The notes under the pieces were generated by a model. It saw only the letters and a list, made by a program, of their open reading frames with translations, ran no database searches and was not told the DNA's origin. Both the position numbers and the translations under genes were made by a program. From MAG-120531 sp963934855 (lineage in GTDB: Bacteria > Bacteroidota > Bacteroidia > Flavobacteriales > Flavobacteriaceae), in NCBI GenBank assembly GCA_963934855.1, contig CAWWAC010000030.1, forward strand, positions 1 to 16,407: a DNA stretch of 16,407 nt, read 5' to 3'. Of this stretch, positions 1-6,272 are shown in pieces. Positions within the stretch are counted from its first letter, which is position 1, and each line of letters opens with the position of its first letter.

Positions 1-1
1 G

Positions 2-84
2 TGCTCACGACTGGATTCGAACCAGCACGTCCATAGGACACAACCCCCTCAAGATTGCATGTCTACCAATTTCACCACGTGAGC
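2..84 (-). tRNA. tRNA-Leu (anticodon GAG)
   Basis: Read on the minus strand, this folds as a class II tRNA. The seven-base acceptor stem GCTCACG pairs with CGTGAGC and is followed by discriminator A at position 2, as expected for Leu. The anticodon stem CAATC/GGTTG holds the loop TTGAGGG, so the anticodon is GAG. A long variable arm (GTCC/GGAC) and a T-arm with TTCGAAT are present. Position 1 reads C on this strand, which may be the first base of an encoded CCA, but the window ends there. It lies downstream of tRNA-Lys, behind a terminator, so it may have its own promoter; I found no clear one between the two. Confidence 0.93.
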
Positions 85-132
85 ATTTACAAGTCATAAA
101 GGAACAAAAAAAAGCCCAAAATGATAGTAAAC

Positions 133-162
133 AAAAAAAGTTAAGTACGAGACTTAACTTTT
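133..162 (-). terminator. Intrinsic terminator downstream of tRNA-Lys
   Basis: A perfect 10-bp inverted repeat, AAAAGTTAAG (136-145) and CTTAACTTTT (153-162), encloses a 7-base loop. On the minus strand the stem runs into seven T (139-133). It sits 3 bases past the 3' end of tRNA-Lys, so it probably ends that transcript before tRNA-Leu. The stem is AT-rich and therefore weaker than the rplT terminator. Confidence 0.7.
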
Positions 163-165
163 ATG

Positions 166-238
166 TGACCGGGCTGGGGCTCGAACCCAGGACCATCTCC
201 TTAAAAGGGAGATGCTCTACCAACTGAGCTACCAGGTC
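166..238 (-). tRNA. tRNA-Lys (anticodon UUU)
   Basis: This is a 73-base cloverleaf on the minus strand. The D-arm is GCTC AGTTGGTA GAGC. The anticodon arm TCTCC-CTTTTAA-GGAGA gives anticodon TTT. The T-arm is CTGGG-TTCGAGC-CCCAG, and the discriminator is A. CCA is not encoded (the next bases read CAT). The acceptor strands are GACCTGG and CCCGGTC: six positions pair, but position 5 (U) faces position 68 (C), a mismatch in an otherwise clean tRNA. A well-formed promoter lies about 30 bases upstream, so the gene looks functional. Confidence 0.95.
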
Positions 239-267
239 ATTTACTAATTTATTGTGGTTAGCGGGTG

Positions 268-298
268 CAAATATACCATCAATATTCTACTTTCCAAA
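268..298 (-). promoter_or_regulatory. Bacteroidota-type promoter for tRNA-Lys
   Basis: On the minus strand TTTG (298-295) is followed after 19 bases by TATATTTG (275-268). Both match the known Bacteroidota housekeeping promoter, TTTG at -33 and TAnnTTTG at -7. The implied transcription start near 261 leaves a leader of about 23 bases before the tRNA. Confidence 0.75.
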
Positions 299-559
299 GG
301 CAAAAGAATATATTTTTATCTTTTTTTTAGAATATCCCTGCAGGTCAGTATTTTAGATTTTTTTTATTTTAGTTTACAAGGGTTGATTTGTTTAAATACT
401 TTAAATTATAAAAGACTTACTTTTGAATATTCCTTAAAATTATATATTTAGTTTCAATTAAGAAGCTCAAACTAACTTTGTTTTTTAAACTGAATTTAAG
501 TATAAATTCAAAGATGCACGGTACCTTTATAAAACCATATGGGGTAAAAAAATATAGCT
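299..559. other. AT-rich intergenic region upstream of aroK
   Basis: This is very AT-rich DNA with long T tracts. I see no convincing gene, RNA or repeat. A GTG-started frame (254-451) runs through it but overlaps the tRNA-Lys promoter and encodes only a low-complexity Phe/Leu/Ile/Tyr-rich peptide. Possible weak aroK promoter elements are TTTG at 477-480 and TACCTTTA at 522-529, but their spacing does not fit one promoter. Confidence 0.5.
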
Positions 560-1099
560 ATGAAAATTGTTTTAGTTGGGTATATGGGCAGTGGAAAATC
601 TACAATAGGTCGTTTATTGGCTAATAAGCTAGCGATCTCTTTTATAGATTTAGATGATTATTTGGAAGTAGAGTACGGGATGAGCATTAAGGGTATATTT
701 GATGAAAAAGGAATTATTTTTTTTAGAAAAGCAGAGTGTAGCGCTTTAAAGAGACTTGCACAAAGCACAGACTCCTATGTACTAGCTACTGGTGGCGGTA
801 CTCCTTGTTATGGAGATAATATGAAGGTGATTACGGCTAGTTCAGACGCAGTTGTATATTTAAAAATGAATATTCCAGAGTTAATTGTTAGGCTCTTACC
901 TGAAAGGTCTCAGAGACCTCTTATTTCGCATTTAAAAGAAGGTGAAATGGCAGAATTTTTAGGCAAACATTTATTTGAAAGAGCCCCATATTACAACCAA
1001 GCATCTTTGGTACTTAGTGTGCAAAATCAAAGTCCAGAAGAAGTCGTTATTCAAATTCAAAAAGACCTTGGTTTATTAAATGCTTATTCTTCTAAATAA
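560..1099 (+). CDS. aroK: Shikimate kinase
   Basis: This cytoplasmic enzyme phosphorylates shikimate at its 3-hydroxyl using ATP, the fifth step of chorismate synthesis. The 179-residue length is typical. A Walker A P-loop, GYMGSGKST, sits at residues 7-15. DLDDYLE near residues 30-36 fits the Mg/shikimate-binding region, ATGGG near 76-80 is the conserved glycine stretch, and PERSQRPL is the LID region with its arginines. The ATG at 560 is the only sensible start, since the P-loop begins six residues later. The last 16 bases overlap, tail to tail, the end of the phosphoribosyltransferase gene on the other strand. The function is clear from motifs and length. Confidence 0.95.
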   Translation: MKIVLVGYMGSGKSTIGRLLANKLAISFIDLDDYLEVEYGMSIKGIFDEKGIIFFRKAECSALKRLAQSTDSYVLATGGGTPCYGDNMKVITASSDAVVYLKMNIPELIVRLLPERSQRPLISHLKEGEMAEFLGKHLFERAPYYNQASLVLSVQNQSPEEVVIQIQKDLGLLNAYSSK

Positions 1100-1581
1100 A
1101 CGGCATTATTTTCTGGATCAAAACTTACTACTACATGTTCTTGTAGTGAGGTTGAGAGTGAAATTCCCTTGAAATCTGCTTTTACTGGATACTTTTTGTG
1201 GTTTCTATTTACTAGTACAGCCGTTTTTAATTGCTTAAGTGGCACTTCTAAAAAGTGATGCACTCCGTAAATGAGTGTACTTCCAGAGTTTAATACGTCA
1301 TCTGCAATGACTAAGGATTTATTCTCGTATTCCTCCCTTTTTAGAGATGTAGTGACCCCTTTTAACGGATTTTTTTTATCCATTTTTACCTCACACAATG
1401 TAACTTTAGCTGTGGTAATTTTTTCTAAGGCTGCTGCTAATTTTTTAGCGAAATCTAGTCCTGTACCTATAATTCCCGCTACTACAATTTCTTTTTCATT
1501 GACATTAGATTCGTAAATCTGGTAGGCAATCCTTTGAATTTTGTGAGCGATTTCTGGATGGGATAAAATTTTATGAGCCAT
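1084..1581 (-). CDS. PyrR-like phosphoribosyltransferase
   Basis: A 165-residue type I phosphoribosyltransferase. The PRPP-binding signature VIADDVLNSGST is at residues 91-102, with two adjacent acidic residues followed by the small-residue loop. A glycine-containing loop, IIGTGLDFA, at about 38-45 matches the PPi loop. The layout is closest to PyrR/Hpt-like proteins, but I cannot tell from sequence whether it makes a nucleotide or acts as an RNA-binding regulator. No pyr genes are nearby. It starts 11 bases after the methyltransferase stop, so it is probably the last gene of a minus-strand operon with that gene and the S4 protein. Its end overlaps aroK by 16 bases in the opposite direction. 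Confidence 0.85.
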   Translation of the reverse strand: MAHKILSHPEIAHKIQRIAYQIYESNVNEKEIVVAGIIGTGLDFAKKLAAALEKITTAKVTLCEVKMDKKNPLKGVTTSLKREEYENKSLVIADDVLNSGSTLIYGVHHFLEVPLKQLKTAVLVNRNHKKYPVKADFKGISLSTSLQEHVVVSFDPENNAVYLEE

Positions 1582-1592
1582 AATAGCTATTA

Positions 1593-2210
1593 TTATTTGT
1601 TGTTAAAGATAAAAAAGAGTTCTCTATCTGCTCTTGGTTTTATTGAGTTTTGCGCAGTTTCTATAAAAGAGATATGAAAGCAGTCTTCAAATAAATCAAA
1701 ATACTCTTCTATGCTACCCCCAAATGGAGGTCCCTCTTTGGTTAATGGGAATTGAAACAATACACCACTTAGTGTAGCTCCAGATTTTAGTAGGGAAGCC
1801 ATTTTATTGACATACCTAGCTCTTAAGGAAGGATCTAATGCACAAAAAAATGTGTGTTCTAAAACCAGATCAAATTCAAAGACTTCTAAATCAAAAAAGT
1901 CTGAACAAATAAGTTGGTTTTTTGGAAAATCAGGACATGCTTTTTCAATAGAGGCAAGTGGCTGTGCTGCAATATCTACTACGTAGGTGTTTAGGAAGCC
2001 TTTGTTAAATAGATAAATAGCTTCATGGCCCATTCCAGCACCTGGAATTAAAATCTTAAGTTCTTTGTTTTGCTTGTGAGGCAGATCTAATTGGTCTATA
2101 ATGTCTTTAATTGGTGGCGAAATGCTTTTTAAGTCCCATTCTGTCTCTTTCTTTGAATACCGCTCTTCCCAATATTCTTTATTAAATATCTGCTTGCTCA
2201 TCTTCTCCAT
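1593..2210 (-). CDS. TPMT-family SAM-dependent methyltransferase
   Basis: A class I SAM-dependent methyltransferase of the thiopurine S-methyltransferase type, 205 residues. The family N-terminus NKEYWEERY is at residues 10-18, with EWDL just after. Motif I, ILIPGAGMGHEA (about 53-64), binds SAM. The acidic residue in VVDIA ends the second strand, and LVLEHTFFCALDP matches the FDLVWEHTFFCAL-like motif of small-molecule thiol/halide methyltransferases in this family. The substrate is unknown; volatile thiol or sulfide methylation is a guess from the family. The start at 2210 overlaps the upstream S4 gene by 29 bases. Met4 (codon at 2201-2199) is an alternative with 20 bases of overlap. Either way, translational coupling to the S4 gene is likely. 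Confidence 0.85.
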   Translation of the reverse strand: MEKMSKQIFNKEYWEERYSKKETEWDLKSISPPIKDIIDQLDLPHKQNKELKILIPGAGMGHEAIYLFNKGFLNTYVVDIAAQPLASIEKACPDFPKNQLICSDFFDLEVFEFDLVLEHTFFCALDPSLRARYVNKMASLLKSGATLSGVLFQFPLTKEGPPFGGSIEEYFDLFEDCFHISFIETAQNSIKPRADRELFFIFNNK

Positions 2211-2574
2211 GGTCTTGGTTGTAATCTGAAAGATCTCTTCTCTCTTTTTTAGTGGGCCTACCTGTGCCTCTTTTTCTGTAGTGTTCTTGTGCCAAAGCAG
2301 TTATTTTTTGCTGTTCCAAGGTTTCTAGAGGAGTAGTGTCTTTTCTATAAATGTCTACCAACTTAGCAGCCAGCCTACTATCTGGAATATCTAATACGGT
2401 GCATTGAAAATTAATTTGATTTTTCCTAATGACTAATTTGTCCATAGGGTATACCTCTCTGGACGGCTTGGCAATGCCTTCATTTACTCTTATTTGACCT
2501 TTTTTACAGGCCTCTGTGGCTATGTTTCTGGTCTTGAAGTATCTCAGTGCCCAGAGGTATTTGTCTAAACGCAT
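2182..2574 (-). CDS. hslR: S4-domain RNA-binding protein, Hsp15-like
   Basis: A small basic protein of 130 residues with an N-terminal S4 RNA-binding domain (MRLDKYLWALRYFKTR, then ACKKGQIRVNEG). The basic tail contains GRPTKKERRDL, typical of Hsp15 relatives. In E. coli Hsp15 binds free 50S subunits that carry a stalled peptidyl-tRNA; the same role here is inference. I chose the ATG at 2574 because family members begin MRxDKYLW; an ATG at 2580 would add two residues. The acidic end (DHGEDEQADI) is encoded by DNA shared with the methyltransferase start. It is the first gene of the probable S4-methyltransferase-phosphoribosyltransferase operon. Confidence 0.8.
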   Translation of the reverse strand: MRLDKYLWALRYFKTRNIATEACKKGQIRVNEGIAKPSREVYPMDKLVIRKNQINFQCTVLDIPDSRLAAKLVDIYRKDTTPLETLEQQKITALAQEHYRKRGTGRPTKKERRDLSDYNQDHGEDEQADI

Positions 2575-2606
2575 AAACAATACAAATTCTTTGTTAATGT
2601 CTCAGA

Positions 2607-2614
2607 CAAAAATA
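2607..2614 (-). promoter_or_regulatory. Candidate -7 element for the S4 operon
   Basis: TATTTTTG on the minus strand matches TAnnTTTG exactly and lies 33 bases upstream of the chosen S4 start. I do not find a good TTTG-like -33 element at the usual spacing. The 60-odd bases here must also carry the divergent promoter for the FKBP gene, which I could not identify. Confidence 0.4.
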
Positions 2615-2642
2615 CGAGAAAATTGTATCTTGCGTGCCTTAA

Positions 2643-3596
2643 ATGATTCAGATGTTTATGAATAAGTTTTTTCTTTTTGTCTTAGTATTATTCACAGCGA
2701 CTTCTTGTAGTAAAAATGAAATAGTAGGGGTAGAAATTGTGCCACCCAAAGCGCTTGGTATAGTAGAATCAGAAAATGATTTAGATATAAAGGCTTTTTT
2801 AGAAACACATTTTTACAACTATGAGTCTTTTGAAAACCCACCTAATGGTTTTGACTTTAAAGTAAGAGTAGACACTATAGCCGGGGAGAATCTTTCTAAG
2901 ACACCTCTTTCTTTAATGATGCAGTCAGAAATTATTTCTATAAGCTCAGATTTTTTTGGTCTTGAAACCAAAGAAACCGTAGATCATACTTTTTATTATT
3001 TAGTAGTTAGAGAAGGAGCTAGTGGTATTTCTCCAACGGTTGGAGATTCCACCCTTTTAAAATATCAGGGTAGTTTTTTAAATGGAAAATCATTTGACGC
3101 TTCTGCAACTTTTATTTGGCAATATCTGCCTTTTACTATAAGAGGCTACCAGTTGGGGACCTCTAAATTAAAGGCGGGTTTAAATGTGGTAAGTCATCCA
3201 GATGGGACCACTTCTTTTTCAGATAGTGGTATTGGCTTATTTGTATTTCCCTCTGCTTTGGCTTATTACAATTCGTCTTCTGGTTCAATACCAGCGTATG
3301 AGCCACTTGTTTTTTCAGTAGAGTTGGGGAAATATATTAAAGATACTGATTTTGACAATGATGGAATTCCATCTATCATGGAAGACTTAAACGGAGATGG
3401 TATTTTTAGCAATGACAACACAGATTCATTAGAAGAAGCTAGAACTTTCCAACAAGCTGTTGCCAATCATGCAGACTCTGACGATGACGGAGACGGGATT
3501 CCTACCAGAGAAGAGATAGTATTTAATGCAGATGGTAGTATTAGTTTTCCAGATTCTGACGGGGATGGAATTCCAGACTACTTAGATAAAGACTAG
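2643..3596 (+). CDS. FKBP-type peptidyl-prolyl isomerase lipoprotein with Ca-binding repeats
   Basis: A predicted lipoprotein of 317 residues. A hydrophobic signal peptide ends in the lipobox TATSC, giving lipidated Cys22. A Met at residue 6 (codon at 2658), beginning MNKFF, is an equally good start. An FKBP domain spans about residues 117-232: VGDSTLLKYQGSFLNGKSFD carries the family's G-D-x-x-x-x-x-Y-x-G pattern and FD pair, and FSVELGKYI is its last strand. The C-terminus has Asp/Asn-rich repeats like thrombospondin type 3 or EF-hand calcium loops, at about 234-243, 248-254, 278-287 and 304-312 (DSDGDGIPDYLD). It probably folds proteins in the periplasm or at the outer membrane. It is not close enough to call GldI. 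It converges on the barrel gene, with 4 bases between the stops. Confidence 0.85.
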   Translation: MIQMFMNKFFLFVLVLFTATSCSKNEIVGVEIVPPKALGIVESENDLDIKAFLETHFYNYESFENPPNGFDFKVRVDTIAGENLSKTPLSLMMQSEIISISSDFFGLETKETVDHTFYYLVVREGASGISPTVGDSTLLKYQGSFLNGKSFDASATFIWQYLPFTIRGYQLGTSKLKAGLNVVSHPDGTTSFSDSGIGLFVFPSALAYYNSSSGSIPAYEPLVFSVELGKYIKDTDFDNDGIPSIMEDLNGDGIFSNDNTDSLEEARTFQQAVANHADSDDDGDGIPTREEIVFNADGSISFPDSDGDGIPDYLDKD

Positions 3597-3600
3597 CAGT

Positions 3601-4218
3601 CTAAAGTGCATAAGAGAGTGCAAAAATAACCTGAGTGGGTCTAGTGTCTATTAGGCTCTCTGGAATGGAACTTAGGTTGTTGTTTATGAGTTGTATTTGG
3701 TTTGGACTTAATCCTCTTTCAAATCTCACATCTAATCCTAAGCGCCCTAAATTAAGTCCTCCACCAAATTGAAAACCAATAGTGGTGTTTTTTTCAAGGT
3801 CTTTTATTCCTACTCCTTTTACATCAAAGTTATTAGATAAAACCAATTGCAAAGAGGGGCCTGCAAACACATGCAGAGGCCCTAACAACTCTAAGCCTAA
3901 TAAAAGGGGAAAGTCTATTTTAGACTGGCTGTAAATTCCTTTAGAACCTGAAAAATCATAAGCACTTTCTGTATGTGTATAGACTAATTCTGGCCTTAGG
4001 TAAAACACAGGAAGATTCATTTTAGCGTATACTCCTAAGTGGTAGCCCATTTTTTGCTCGGAGCCTGCAATAATATTATTTGAAGCAGAGGTAATGGAAG
4101 TTTTTAAATCTCCATTTTGGCTGTAATTTAAGCCCGCTTTAATACCCAGTCCGGTTACTTTTTGTGCACTTAAATGACAACTTAAAAACAGTGCTGCAGC
4201 AATTATTATATTTTTCAT
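3601..4218 (-). CDS. Outer-membrane beta-barrel protein, PorT-like
   Basis: A 205-residue protein with a Sec signal peptide (MKNIIIAAALFLSCHLSA, cleavage expected before Gln19). The rest consists of alternating polar/hydrophobic strands separated by turns: GIKAGLNYS, YHLGVYAKM, YLRPELVYT, FPLLLGLEL, HVFAGPSLQLVL, IGFQFGGGLNL, LDVRFERGL. It ends in a beta strand (VIFALSYAL) with a terminal hydrophobic residue, as in outer-membrane barrels. It resembles the PorT/OMP_b-brl_2 group common in Bacteroidota, but the specific function is unknown. It lies 83 bases downstream of the transketolase C-terminal gene on the same strand and may be co-transcribed with it; I saw no clear terminator or promoter in that gap. 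Confidence 0.8.
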   Translation of the reverse strand: MKNIIIAAALFLSCHLSAQKVTGLGIKAGLNYSQNGDLKTSITSASNNIIAGSEQKMGYHLGVYAKMNLPVFYLRPELVYTHTESAYDFSGSKGIYSQSKIDFPLLLGLELLGPLHVFAGPSLQLVLSNNFDVKGVGIKDLEKNTTIGFQFGGGLNLGRLGLDVRFERGLSPNQIQLINNNLSSIPESLIDTRPTQVIFALSYAL

Positions 4219-4301
4219 TAGGCTGGGTTTAAAGCAAAAGACACACTTTAAGTTCTAATTAGAAGTAAAATGCGTCTTAGCTATTTGAATGAATAACGTA
4301 T

Positions 4302-5255
4302 TTATTTACGTTTTATTACTTTTTCTGCTGCTAGGCTTATGGCGGCGTGGTTTAGTCCATACTTATCCATGAGTTGCGCAGGGGTTCCGCTTTCTCCAAA
4401 AGTGTCACGGGTTCCAATTAATTCTTGAGGGGTTGGGTGTTGAACAGCTAAAGTTCTAGCTACACTTTCTCCTAAACCTCCAAGTATGTTGTGTTCTTCT
4501 GCAGTCACTATACAACCTGTCTTGGAAACAGAGGCTAAAATAGCTGCTTCATCTAGAGGTTTTATAGTGTGAATGTTAATCACTTCTGCACTAATTCCTT
4601 TTTCTGCAAGTGTTTCTGCAGCTAGTAAAGCTTCCCAAACTAGGTGTCCGGTTGCCACAATAGTCACATCTGTTCCTTCTTGTAGCAATATGGCTTTTCC
4701 TATTTCAAAAGGAGCTTCTGCGGGAGTGAAATTGGCTACTGCAGGCCTTCCAAAACGTAGATAAACGGGCCCCTGATAATCTGCAATAGCAATAGTGGCT
4801 GCCCTGGTTTGGTTGTAGTCACAGGTATTAATGACAACCATACCAGGAAGCATTTTCATGAGTCCAATGTCTTCTAAAATTTGATGAGTGGCCCCGTCTT
4901 CTCCTAAGGTAAGCCCGGCGTGAGAAGCACAAATTTTCACGTTTTTATTTGAATATGCTATTGATTGTCTAATTTGATCATAGACCCTACCCGTAGAAAA
5001 ATTTGCAAAGGTGCCCGTAAATGGAATTTTTCCTCCAATGGTAAGCCCAGCAGCAATCCCTATCATATTAGCCTCTGCTATTCCTATCTGGAAAAATCTT
5101 TCCGGATTGTCTTCAATAAACTCATCCATTTTTAAAGAACCAATAAGGTCTGCACATAGGGCTACCACATTTGGGTTGGTTCTTCCTAAGTGAGCTAATC
5201 CAGCTCCAAAACCGCTTCTAGTGTCTTTTTTTCCGCTATCTGTATATTTTTTCAT
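4302..5255 (-). CDS. Transketolase, C-terminal subunit
   Basis: 317 residues covering the pyrimidine-binding and C-terminal domains of transketolase. The segment FFQIGIAEANMIGIAAGL contains the catalytic glutamate that activates thiamine pyrophosphate. FTGTFANFSTGRVYDQIRQSI and SHAGLTLGEDGATHQ are typical active-site stretches, and YLRFGRP belongs to the substrate-phosphate region. The C-terminal part (VTAEEHNILGGLG) is the Rossmann-like domain. It is expected to pair with the product of the gene ending 11 bases upstream (5267) to make one full transketolase that moves two-carbon units between sugar phosphates. Each half has its own start and stop and a normal domain boundary, so this is a split enzyme and not a frameshift. 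A DXS-type enzyme is less likely, as no DXS N-terminal half is nearby. Confidence 0.92.
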   Translation of the reverse strand: MKKYTDSGKKDTRSGFGAGLAHLGRTNPNVVALCADLIGSLKMDEFIEDNPERFFQIGIAEANMIGIAAGLTIGGKIPFTGTFANFSTGRVYDQIRQSIAYSNKNVKICASHAGLTLGEDGATHQILEDIGLMKMLPGMVVINTCDYNQTRAATIAIADYQGPVYLRFGRPAVANFTPAEAPFEIGKAILLQEGTDVTIVATGHLVWEALLAAETLAEKGISAEVINIHTIKPLDEAAILASVSKTGCIVTAEEHNILGGLGESVARTLAVQHPTPQELIGTRDTFGESGTPAQLMDKYGLNHAAISLAAEKVIKRK

Positions 5256-5266
5256 CTGTATTGGTT

Positions 5267-6112
5267 TTAGTAGTCCCCTAAGGTTTCTGGATTTTGTGAT
5301 AATGCGCTGGCCAATTGGTCAGAATTAGGTGCTTTTCCATGCCATGCATGCGTGTGCATCATAAAATCTACTCCATTTCCCATGACAGTGTGCATGAGCA
5401 TACATACGGGTTTCCCTTTTCCAGTAAGTGCTTTTGCAGCTTTTAAACCTTCAAGAATGGCTCTCATATCATTTCCTTTTTCTATGGAAAGTACTTCCCA
5501 ATCAAAGGCAATAAATTTAGAGGCTATATCTCCCATATGTAGCACATGGTCTGTAGAGCCATCAATTTGTTGTCCATTTAGGTCTATAGTTGCAATCAGG
5601 TTGTCTACCTTTTTTGCAGAGGCATACATAATGGCTTCCCAGTTTTGCCCTTCCTGTAACTCACCATCACCATGTAAACTGTAAACCAGATGTGCATCTT
5701 TATTTAATTTTTTTGCTTGAGCAGCACCAATGGCTACAGACATTCCTTGGCCCAGAGATCCAGAGGCTATCCTAATACCTGGCAAACCTTCATGCGTGGT
5801 AGGATGCCCTTGGAGTCTAGAATTAATGAGTCTAAAGGTATTAAGTTCCGCTATTGGAAAGTATCCGCGGCGTGCTAAAACACTGTAAAAAACAGGAGAA
5901 ATATGGCCGTTAGACAAAAAGAAAAGATCTTCTCCTGTTCCATCCATATTAAATCCTTCTTTTAATTCCAGAACCTCATTGTAGAGGGCTACAAAAAATT
6001 CTGCACACCCAAGAGACCCTCCAGGGTGTCCTGAGTTAACCTTGTGTACCATACGCAAGATATCTCTTCGGACCTGCGTGGTTAAATTATTTAAATCTGT
6101 AATGTTTGACAT
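5267..6112 (-). CDS. Transketolase, N-terminal (TPP-binding) subunit
   Basis: 281 residues from the start MSNITDL. This half binds the pyrophosphate and magnesium of thiamine pyrophosphate: VNSGHPGGSLG (near residues 22-32) is the conserved early motif, and SLHGDGELQEGQNWEA is the GDG...N motif. SNGHISPVFYS and the ASGSLGQGMSVAIG stretch fit transketolase. The frame stays open to 6190, but the preceding residues are unlike the family and overlap the likely promoter, so the ATG at 6112 is preferred. It is followed after 11 bases by the C-terminal half, in the same order as in single-chain transketolases. The protein acts in the cytoplasm, in the non-oxidative pentose phosphate pathway. Confidence 0.92.
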   Translation of the reverse strand: MSNITDLNNLTTQVRRDILRMVHKVNSGHPGGSLGCAEFFVALYNEVLELKEGFNMDGTGEDLFFLSNGHISPVFYSVLARRGYFPIAELNTFRLINSRLQGHPTTHEGLPGIRIASGSLGQGMSVAIGAAQAKKLNKDAHLVYSLHGDGELQEGQNWEAIMYASAKKVDNLIATIDLNGQQIDGSTDHVLHMGDIASKFIAFDWEVLSIEKGNDMRAILEGLKAAKALTGKGKPVCMLMHTVMGNGVDFMMHTHAWHGKAPNSDQLASALSQNPETLGDY

Positions 6113-6136
6113 CTTGCATGAGTTATTTAAGCATTG

Positions 6137-6168
6137 TAAAAATAAGACCCTTGTGTGGGCTTCACAAC
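6137..6168 (-). promoter_or_regulatory. Candidate promoter for the split transketolase
   Basis: On the minus strand GTTG (6168-6165), 20 bases, then TATTTTTA (6144-6137). This matches TTTG / TAnnTTTG at all but one base in each element, with normal spacing. The implied start leaves a leader of about 18 bases before the ATG at 6112. Confidence 0.5.
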
Positions 6169-6246
6169 ACGAGTTGTTAGTATTTATCAACGAAAAAGCT
6201 ATTTAATTTTATGAATCACTTAGGTGCATACTCACGAGGGGTTTAC

Positions 6247-6254
6247 TATATTTG
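6247..6254 (+). promoter_or_regulatory. -7 promoter element for tgt operon
   Basis: TATATTTG matches TAnnTTTG exactly and lies 18 bases before the TTG start of tgt, implying a leader of only about a dozen bases. No good TTTG is found at -33; TTAG at 6220-6223 is the nearest resemblance and is spaced too far. Confidence 0.5.
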
Positions 6255-6272
6255 CGGCTAGATTTATAAAAT

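Noticed and set aside
254..451. Open frame of 65 codons (+) starting at GTG
   Set aside because: It overlaps the tRNA-Lys promoter, lies in AT-rich DNA and encodes a low-complexity Phe/Leu/Ile/Tyr-rich peptide with no recognisable motif.
5256..5266. Frameshift or nonsense mutation dividing one transketolase gene
   Set aside because: Both halves have their own start and stop and complete domains, with a short true gap between; the split form is established in Bacteroidota.
6113..6190. Upstream extension of the transketolase N-terminal gene to 6190
   Set aside because: The extra 26 residues are Cys/Asn-rich, unlike the family, and cover the likely promoter; MSNITDL at 6112 fits the usual start.
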